64,000 nucleotides of DNA. Origin: Siphonodentalium dalli. Lineage: Eukaryota > Mollusca > Scaphopoda > Gadilida > Siphonodentaliidae. The notes beneath the pieces are model-generated. The model was not told the origin of the DNA and ran no database searches. It saw only the letters and a program-made list of their open reading frames with translations. Shown here one piece after another: positions 57,070 to 64,000 of this stretch. The stretch lies in assembly GCA_032622095.1 (NCBI GenBank), contig CP136063.1, positions 119,432,723 through 119,496,722 of the forward strand. Reading direction: 5' to 3'. The first letter of the stretch is position 1; the number at the start of each line of letters is the position of its first letter. The translations under genes were made by a program, and so were the position numbers.

Positions 57070-57294
57070 CTAAAAAATTCTGTTGTCGAAGTTTAGTGGG
57101 GGGATTTTCTCGACATTGGAGAAATTATTAAGTAATTGTTTAGTGACATGCCAGAATTGTTTTGGCTCATTTACTTTCAAGTTTTCATCAAGGCTTGCTA
57201 AATATTTATCTTTGGCTGATTTTTTCAAATTATTTGTTCTATTGCGGATTGCTTTATATTTATCCCAGGCACTAGGATGATTTGTGCGCAGCAT
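57070..57294 (-). pseudogene. LINE linker between endonuclease and reverse transcriptase
   Basis: 74-codon frame with WDKYKAIRNRTNNLKKSAKD and PKQFWHVTKQLLN, the basic linker typical of CR1/Jockey ORF2 (a KxxFW motif before the polymerase). It is joined to the endonuclease frame by a shift near 57,300. A stop near 57,072 and another shift near 56,925 separate it from the polymerase. The bases between translate to EEIKTTEEDI in a neighbouring frame, so little is missing. Confidence 0.8.
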
Positions 57295-57773
57295 TTCTTT
57301 CTGAGGCGGTCGCGTTTCCGAATATGTTTTCTTATTAAACTATCAAACCATGGTTTGTCATTCTCACGTATAGTAACTGATTGGAAAGGGATATATTTAC
57401 GAGCAATTGTCAGGAAAGTATGAGTAAAAACGTCTACAGTCTTATTTATATCGGAGTGACCCGTGCTCATGAGAATGTCTGACCAATTGATTGCATTAAT
57501 TTCGAAGTTCATGGCAACATAGTCTGCTCTAGCATAATTCCACACATTCCGTTGATATGACTTTTTCTTAGGATTTGGAAATGAAATTTCTACAGATGTT
57601 GCTCTATGGTCTGATAAACCTAGATCAATAGTGTACGGGTTTAGGTAAACTAGACTATCACTTAATAAAATCGGATCTAATAGTGTTGCTGAGTTCACAC
57701 CTATTCGAGTTGGTTCTTTAATTACGTTTTCAAGGGTCCATTTGTTCATGATTTTTTGAAAGCTCACCATCAC
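57225..57773 (-). pseudogene. LINE endonuclease C-terminal half
   Basis: Frame after a shift in an A-run near 57,755. It has NVIKEPTRIG, LLDPILLSD (residues 31-39) and LGLSDHRATS with the catalytic Asp-His at 55-56, then RKHIRKRDRLRKK. The last 20 or so residues are out-of-frame read-through past the shift near 57,300. Confidence 0.85.
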
Positions 57774-58293
57774 GAATTAATAAATTGCAATTTAGATCTC
57801 CAACCATGACTAATGACATATTATATGCTAGGGCATTAGCAATGGAGATGTCAAGATTCGTCCAGTAAAAGTCTAAGCATTCACGATCAGATCTGTAAGT
57901 TATGCAGAAAAGAAATTTCTGCCTGGTTCCGATTTCAAACCACAAAATTTCGTCGTCAAAACCAAATTCAGGTAAATATTTATACACAGCCAGACCTCCT
58001 CCGTGTTCGTTTCTATCAATTCTGAACGGAGCTTGAAAATTGGAAAATAATATGGAGTCGTTATGCACATTTTTATTGAGGTGCGTCTCGGTAAAGCATA
58101 CTATATCGTAATCTTCTATATGGTCAGCAAGCTTTGATATTTTTTTTCTGAGACTACGAATATTATAGTGAAATATAGAAATAGTTTCTGGTTCCATCGG
58201 CCCTGGCTGAACTTCCACGTCATTAGCTATAATAAGCAGTAAACTGCACAAAAATATGAAAGTGCCTATGTTTCTGCGCGGTGTAAGATTCAT
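57730..58293 (-). pseudogene. LINE leader and endonuclease N-terminal half
   Basis: The frame starts with ATG at 58,293. Residues 9-24 form a hydrophobic stretch (IGTFIFLCSLLLIIAN), followed by DVEVQPGP at 25-32, which resembles 2A/2A-like leaders (consensus ending NPGP) of other non-LTR elements but has Gln in place of the key Asn. The APE endonuclease follows: catalytic Asn in FHYNIRSLRK (44), Glu in CFTETHLN (69), GGGLAVY (98-104) and GDLNCN (165-170). The frame is lost near 57,755. Confidence 0.87.
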
Positions 58294-58620
58294 TATATGA
58301 GGTGATGACTTGTTTTTTTTTACTTTGCCCTGCGCCTTCTGAGATTAAAGTATCCGATAACGACCCTGTATTGAACAATATCAATATTCATGGATATGGA
58401 AAACCCAGAGAGGGAGGGTAAATAGGGTCATCATCGGATACAATTAGATAAGAAAGCACAATCAGTTTCAGCAAATGAGCACTTAAGCTTGAAGTAACGA
58501 AGAGACTAGCAACACATTCAGATGAACAAAACAAGAAAAGCATATATACACATATAGCAAAAATAATTAATGAGGAGTTTTCAATCATGTAAGAGCTTAC
58601 TGTCGGGTGGTTTTCATAAG

Positions 58621-58894
58621 GATATATACACATATATGTGTGTGTCCTTTATAGACTCGAACCGATTGAGCTCAAGCTTGCTACCTATGGGAAGTGTCAT
58701 GGACGGGTTAAATTGTGACCCCGACCTGACCTTTACCTTGAAAATGATCAATTCAAGGTCAAATCGGGTAAAACTGGCGGATTTCGACGACGTTTTAAAC
58801 CAAGGTGCAGCATACGTGTCTCGGAAGCTGTTGCAATTGCTTTTTCGAACAAAGCCATGAGACGAACCACGCCAGTGGTGGGCTAACCTGCTAG
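58621..58894 (+). mobile_element. Helitron-like unit 32, main part
   Basis: Resumes with ACACATATATGTGTGTGTCC and GACTCGAACCGATTGAGCTC, a TGACCTT...TCAAGGTCA block (left half-site TGACCTTTACC is mutated), GAAGCTGTTGCAATTGC, hairpin CGCCAGTGGTGGG and CTGCTAG. Its interior matches unit 29. Confidence 0.7.
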
Positions 58895-59976
58895 TCTACA
58901 ATATATTTTGAGAACTACGTATGTGTATATATATGTGTATATATATATTTGGACTTTATAGAATCGAAAACGGCTGCACCGATCGAGACCAAACTTCCCA
59001 TCTAAGGGTAAAAACCCACGGGAATGGTCGTCGCGGCGTTTTGGAGAAGGTCAGAGCACCCGTTCTCCACTCTCAGTCACAAAAACGGCACTGTGGGGTT
59101 AATCGCGTTGATAGTTAAAGAGCGTTCGTATCCGCAGTGTCGTTGATGACAAAGAGCGTCTATATACACTGTTAAACCGTTACATAGGAAACATGCATGC
59201 ATTTCCATTGCATAGAACTCGCTTCTACGAATCTTCCCAAGGCTGGCAAAATTGTTATTAAATGCGTGTATGTCTCTTCGATAATTGCCGAATACAATTA
59301 AAGCGTGGAGTCTGTCCATTTTCCCATGAAAAATCGAATTCTACGACCACCGGGTTCGAGATATGTTATTCTTTCCGACATCGACATTTTTGTCACTCGA
59401 AATCAATCCCTTGCGAGGCCTTCTAAAATTATGTCTTCACTTCCCAGTTATGCCCCAGGGTGTGGACTATGATGAGATATTTATTGCAAGTCATAAGATA
59501 TGTTTTATTGCCCGGGAACAATACTTATTAGTTGATTCCATCGATCGTCTTATGTTTCCGTTTTCGACGCATCAAGTAAATAATGTACTTGCACTAAATC
59601 GTACCTCTTGACTCATCGCCGAGAGGCTTTATCTGTATGACATCATAAGAGTGCTGCTTTGTTTTGGACGGGTCAAATCGTTACCCCCGACCTGACCTTG
59701 ACCTTCAAAATGGTCAATTCAAGGTCAAATAGGGTAAAACGCACGGATTTCGACGAAATTTGTTACATAGGGATACTTTTTTCCGGGGACTGTTTTCGAC
59801 GGGTCAAATCGTGATCCCGATCAGACCTTGACCTTCAAAATGGTCAATTCAAGGTCAAATTCCGCCTTTCGACGGATGAAAGCATGGGACCATCGACGTG
59901 AAATTTGGGGTTACCTTGAAAAACAAAAATAAAAAATTGATGGATCGACCAAATCCATGAGACGAACCACGCCAGT
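58895..59976 (+). mobile_element. Helitron-like unit 33 with unassigned insert
   Basis: 5' module up to 59,160. 59,160-59,650 is a stretch I cannot assign (ACATGCATGCATTTCCATTG onwards), with no clear ORF. Two GGACGGGTCAAAT...TCAAGGTCAAAT blocks follow (59,665-59,865). The 3' hairpin stops at CCACGCCAGT, and ATATATATATTCGAAAACGG of the next unit follows with no CTAG. Confidence 0.66.
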
Positions 59977-60653
59977 ATATATATATTCGAAAACGGCTGC
60001 ACCGATCGAGACCAAACTTCCCATATAAGTGTAAACACCCACGGGAATGGTCGTCGCGGCGTTTTGGAGAAGCTCCGAGCACCCATTCTCCACACTCAGT
60101 CACAAAACGGCACTGTGGGGTTAATCGCGTTGATAGTTAAAGAGAGTTCGTATCCGCAGTGTCGTTGATAAAGAGCGTATGCGTGTAGTTTGTTTCTTAC
60201 GTCTGGTATCCATTCTTACGTTTGGTATCCAGACATGAGCGTGTTGTGTGATTCTTACGTACTTAGGACTTCCTAGGAACGGGGGTGATTTTCATCGGGT
60301 CAGTTTTTCCGCCCGAGGTGATCTTCACCTTGAAACGGGTACCCACAAATGATATATGTGTGTGTGTCCTTTATAGACTCGAACCGATTGAGCTCAAACT
60401 TGCTACCACCGGGAAGTGTCATGGACGAGTTAAATTGTGACCCCGACCTGACCTTGACCTTGAAAATGGTCCATTCAAGGTCAAATCGGGTCATATTGAA
60501 AAACAAAAAATTTAATTACAAAATTAAAAAGGCACAATTAACTCATTAAAAAACAAAAAATTAAATAAACAAATTAATTAAACAAATTAATTAAAACAAT
60601 TAAAAATTGTCATGTTTCTGGCGATTGCTGCCAGTGGCGGGCTAACCTGCTAG
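59977..60653 (+). mobile_element. Helitron-like unit 34
   Basis: Lacks its first about 40 bases. 5' module, GTTAATCGCGTTGATAG, CCCGAGGTGATCTTCACC, GACTCGAACCGATTGAGCTC, inverted TGACCTTGAA pair, A/T tract, hairpin GCTGCCAGTGGCGGGC and CTGCTAG. Confidence 0.73.
60448..60484. promoter_or_regulatory. Inverted TGACCTTGA / TCAAGGTCA half-sites
   Basis: Same arrangement as in the other units, with spacer AATGGTCCA. Confidence 0.35.
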
Positions 60654-61668
60654 TCTATATATATATATATTTGAGACTTCCGTATATATATGTGTGTGTG
60701 GGTACTTCATAGAATCGAAAACGGCTGCGCGGATCGAGCTCAAATTTCGTATATAAGGGTAAAAACCCACGGACAAGCTCTGAGCACTCATTATCCACTC
60801 CCAATCATCAAAATCACATCAAGCGGCACTTCGGGGGTTAAGGCATCAACGATCTTTATATCGACCATATTTGGAGTTGTTAACCGACTAACGCTCTTTA
60901 TTGCCATCGACGTGGTTTTGTTTACCGAGCGACGACGGCCATTCATTCGACCAGTGCGTTAGTCGCATTCATTCGATAGCATCGGCAGTTTGCTTGCTTT
61001 TGTTTACCGAGCGACATCATTCGATAGCATTCTTTTCCTACGGCCATTAATTCGATCAGTGCTTTACTGTCATTCATTCGATAGCATTGCATTCATTCCA
61101 TCAGTGCATTTTCTGCAAAAGTCAGACTGCTTTCGATCAAACAATATTCTCTGTCGCACTCATATTTCGTCATATCTACGAATCCACTGCAATCGACCTA
61201 TTTTTAGAACGCAACACATGTCGCGTTGGTAATGGGGGTGCACGGCGGGATTAACTTAAATATGTTTTCTCTTGGGAGAATCTAATTTCTCGCTGTTTCA
61301 TCGTATAATCTTACGGGACTTCCACGAATCTTCGGGTGGCCCCAAGCCGTGAATGCCAACAACAACGACAAATGTTGGACTTTCGGGTGGCCATCAAGCC
61401 GTGAATGCCAACAACAACGACACTTTGTTGGCGAGAAAACACATAATGCTATTTTCTCTTTACGGCAATGTGAGAATCTTCGGGTGTCCCCAAGCCGTGA
61501 ATGGCAACAACAACGACATTGTTGGCATACCTCTTATAGGGACGGGTATCATAATTCCTCTTAATTAAAAAGACAGAATTAACTCATTGAAAAACAAAAA
61601 ATGCAAAAAAAATGTCATGTTTCTGACCAACCACGCCAGTGGCGGGCTAACCTGCTACTCTACTATAT
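60654..61668 (+). mobile_element. Helitron-like unit 35
   Basis: 5' (TA)n, 5' module, GGCATCAACGATCTTTATAT. A stretch with repeated CATTCATTCGATAGCAT words follows (60,930-61,120), then ACGCAACACATGTCGCGTTG, three copies of CAAGCCGTGAATGCCAACAA (61,345, 61,396 and, as ATGGCAACAA, 61,491), and hairpin CGCCAGTGGCG. The terminal tetranucleotide is mutated to CTAC. Confidence 0.72.
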
Positions 61669-61682
61669 ATTTTGATAACTCC

Positions 61683-61719
<37 letters not shown>

Positions 61720-62468
61720 TTATAGACTCGAAAACGGCTCCACCGATTGAGCCCAAACTTCCTATCTAAGGGTAAAAAGCCACGGAATGGTCATCGGACC
61801 ATTCGCGAGCCCATGCGACCACTCATTCACCCTTCAACTGCCACCGCAATGGGGAATGATGGGTTAATCGCGTGTTAATTAATGATCGTTTGTATATGAC
61901 GTGTCGCTATTAAAGAGCGTTTGTTTACAATATAAACGCAACGTTATCGCTCGAAATTTAGCATCGAAAACATTTAATTTCTTCCATCTAAAACATAATT
62001 ACGTGTTGGACGTTTTAAGAATATATAAGTATTACACGCAGACACACGAAGTCTCAGCTTAAAATTTTGAAAAATTAGAGTTTTATCGACATAAATCGAT
62101 TTGTGCGAGTGTTTGCACCAAGGTCCATATTTGACAAATTCTACCTGATATCTTTTGCTTTTGGATACTGGGGATATCTAATTTCGTACTTAGGGCTACC
62201 AAGGGACGGGGGAGATTTTCGTCGGGTCAGTTTGTCCGCCTGAGGTGACCTTGACCTTGAAACGGGTACCCACAAATTACCTTGGGCGATATCTCGGTCG
62301 TCAGCGGTGACATCGACGTGAAATTTGTTATGCATGGTCAACTCGGGACGGGGAATATTTTTGTCGGGTTATATGATATGCCTGTACGGGGTTACCTTGA
62401 AAAACAAAAACTAATGGATCGACCAAAGCCATGGGACCAATACCGCCAGTGGCGGGCTAATCTGCTAG
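61669..62468 (+). mobile_element. Helitron-like unit 36, last of the array
   Basis: 5' TCTACTATATATTTTGATAA with (TA)n, a diverged 5' module, one 177 bp satellite copy (61,955-62,100), a segment with GATATCTCGGTCGTCAGCGG, then AATACCGCCAGTGGCGGGCT and CTGCTAG. No further Helitron-like 5' end follows, so this is the right end of the array. Confidence 0.73.
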
Positions 62469-62537
62469 TATAATATATAATAAAAAATCCAATCCGAATG
62501 AATAGAGCACAATCCCATTGTTGCAATCGTTCCCTGA

Positions 62538-62941
62538 TTTTTGGTAAAGCACACCAATTCCCAAGGCTGGCGAAGGAATAGTTCAATGATTATCCCATTG
62601 TTCGGCACACGCAACTCACAACCGACAAATCGCACGGGCGCTTCGAAGTAACTTCAATTACCAGAGGCTACAGGGGGCACGAACAGCGCTCTGCTTCCCC
62701 CAAACACACTGCCATTACACGCCGTTACTATTTACGCACCTCTAGTATACTAAGCAGGCACATATATAGGGACGGCGTATAAGGGGAGTGCGGGTGGGGG
62801 TGCATGTCCTCTGGTATAATAATTGAAGCTACATTGAAACGACCGCGCGATTTGCTTGTTATGAGTATCGCGTATCGCACAACGGGATATCATTGAAATA
62901 TTAGTTTGCCAGCCCTGGGAATTGGTGTGATTTACCAAAAA
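62538..62941. mobile_element. 404 bp inverted-repeat element (MITE-like)
   Basis: TTTTTGGTAAAGCACACCAA at the left is mirrored by TTGGTGTGATTTACCAAAAA at the right. The inverted repeat continues inwards through CCCAAGGCTGGC, AATGATTATCCCATTGT and its partner to about 70 bases, with several mismatches. The interior has no ORF. No target duplication was certain. Confidence 0.72.
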
Positions 62942-64000
62942 TACAATATATATACAACAACAGGGCGAACAGAAGGCGGTGGCAATAGTAACACATGCAT
63001 TGGTTGAATTATTTATTAACTAGTATAATAATTACATTATATTCCACAAAACTAATCCAGTTCCGAAAATATTCACAGGTACTCAGGACCACTAATCCAA
63101 TGATGAAACTAAACGAATTAACATTCACAGTTAGATCCACTAAATAGTGATATATCCAATAATCCAACAGAATCACCACTTCACTATACAGCGCTCCACA
63201 TATCCGATATAACTAACAACAGCACTTGTCTCTGAATAATCTGGAGGAACCAATGGACTATTAGTAATAATTTCGAAACAGTTTTCTTGTAAAGGCGACA
63301 CGTTTGTCACATAATAATGATGTGCAGCATTACCTTTGGCAAAAAGTAAGTTGGTTGTTGGTTACATGTCCAAATTCCTTATCATCATTCTGGCAGACAG
63401 ACTTCTTCGGAATTCATGATCCGCTTAAACAATGTATATAATATAATAGTATGACACAATCATGCGACTACCACATTTGAATTTCCAAACACATCTGCAA
63501 GTGACTTGGTTTGTGAAAACGGGTCACCCGTTAATCACCAGTCCGTGTTGTTTCGGGCATATTTATTCACATTCAACAGCGATCATTGCATGGTTAATCG
63601 GATTGTTAGGCGTGGCTAACTGGCTATTGTGTTGAATCTCGGCGAGCGCACGGATTTCACGTCGTGGTCAACACACGCTCAACGGCGCATTTCCAGTTAA
63701 TTGCATTATGTAGGGTCAATTGTGCTCTAAGTCGGTCAGAGCACGTGAATATTTCTTTACCGGAATAAATCTCGTCTTCGACTCGATTGATTCTGGTAAA
63801 GAACTATTCGTGTGCTCTAACCATTATATACTTAGACACCAATTTGTAGATGTATGCGACGAAAAGATCTCAAAACTGACAATGACCATGCTTTTTGCGC
63901 GACACTCATTTCGCAGATTGTCTATGAACTCAAACAAACCATTAACAATGTTGTTTAAATATCATTAAAATTACCAATAGCAGTATACCTGAAAATTTCA
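62942..64000. other. Unassigned right edge
   Basis: No gene or known repeat recognised. A 7 bp stem-loop GTGCTCT/AGAGCAC lies at 63,721-63,743, and TGTGCTCTAA recurs near 63,811. The frame at 63,720-63,968 has no recognisable domain. This could be single-copy host DNA. Confidence 0.4.

Larger units (their letters stand above)
54714..58620 (-). mobile_element. Degenerate LINE of CR1/Jockey type
   Basis: Minus-strand element inserted into a Helitron 5' end. Order: 5' region (58,620-58,294), leader and APE endonuclease (58,293-57,225), linker (57,294-57,070), reverse transcriptase (56,920-55,646), C-terminal region (55,660-55,075) and 3' UTR. At least five frameshifts or stops make it inactive. 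YADDT and GVPQGSVVGP place it with the CR1/Rex1/Jockey branch. The right boundary is approximate. It is a different family from the LINE at 4.9-9.5 kb. Confidence 0.87.

Noticed and set aside
18503-62468. Reading the array as a centromeric-type satellite with a single monomer
   Set aside because: Unit length and interior content vary too much, and the constant parts are only the two ends, which fits transposon units better.
63720-63968. Candidate 82-codon gene at the right edge
   Set aside because: No domain or homologous pattern, and no neighbouring exon that I could support.
1-64000. tRNA, rRNA or other structured RNA genes
   Set aside because: No cloverleaf-compatible or rRNA-like sequence was recognised by eye. 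A tRNAscan or Infernal run returning hits would overturn this.

Overview
This window comes from a eukaryotic genome, most likely an invertebrate animal. Two degenerate non-LTR retrotransposons of animal type, Helitron-like termini, DNA-transposon-like inverted repeats and several satellites fill almost all of it. There is no bacterial gene organisation, no operon, and no host exon I could support. A lophotrochozoan such as a mollusc would fit the style of the repeats and reverse transcriptases, but the sequence alone does not fix the taxon. Every protein-coding signal found belongs to a mobile element.

Bases 1-15,700 hold a large, diverged inverted-repeat structure. An outer arm (108-433) and an inner arm (1,230-1,970) reappear in reverse orientation at 14,369-14,710 and 12,330-13,110. 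Between the arms lies a tandem satellite of about 170-210 bp per monomer (2,560-4,360 and 10,490-11,130). The satellite is split by a 6.1 kb insertion (4,370-10,478) whose ends are inverted G-run/TAGTAAAA sequences. That insertion contains a nearly complete LINE on the minus strand (4,864 to about 9,530: ORF1, endonuclease, reverse transcriptase, zinc-knuckle tail, short tandem 3' tail) and a small solo Helitron with perfect A/T flanks (9,809-10,155). An almost perfect 159 bp hairpin sits at 12,013-12,171.

Bases 15,800-62,470 are a head-to-tail array of about 36 short units. Most end in a small GC hairpin followed by CTAG and are followed at once by a new 5' end, TCTAxxCTATATATTTTGAGA. These are the termini expected of non-autonomous Helitron-like rolling-circle elements. 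Units run from 0.47 to about 1.5 kb and share mix-and-match modules: a 5' block, a roughly 90 bp block, a 122 bp minisatellite, a block with inverted TGACCTTGA half-sites, and A/T-rich tracts. No Rep/helicase gene is present. The array shows higher-order duplication: a near-identical 2.49 kb tandem repeat around 36.7-41.7 kb, and a two-unit block at 28.5-30.6 kb repeated at 33.3-35.5 kb. Smaller satellites of 177, 258 and about 120 bp occur inside single units.

Two large insertions interrupt the array. The first (20,753-25,634) is a giant palindromic element. Its arms carry broken pieces of an uncharacterised animal repeat-family gene with EEAD, DTDV and GTGK motifs and a cysteine-rich C-terminus: the C-terminal part is present in both arms, and the N-terminal part only in the central loop. 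The second (about 54,714-58,620) is a frameshifted LINE of CR1/Jockey type on the minus strand, with a degenerate 2A-like leader. After the array, a 404 bp inverted-repeat element (62,538-62,941) is followed by about 1 kb in which I recognise nothing.
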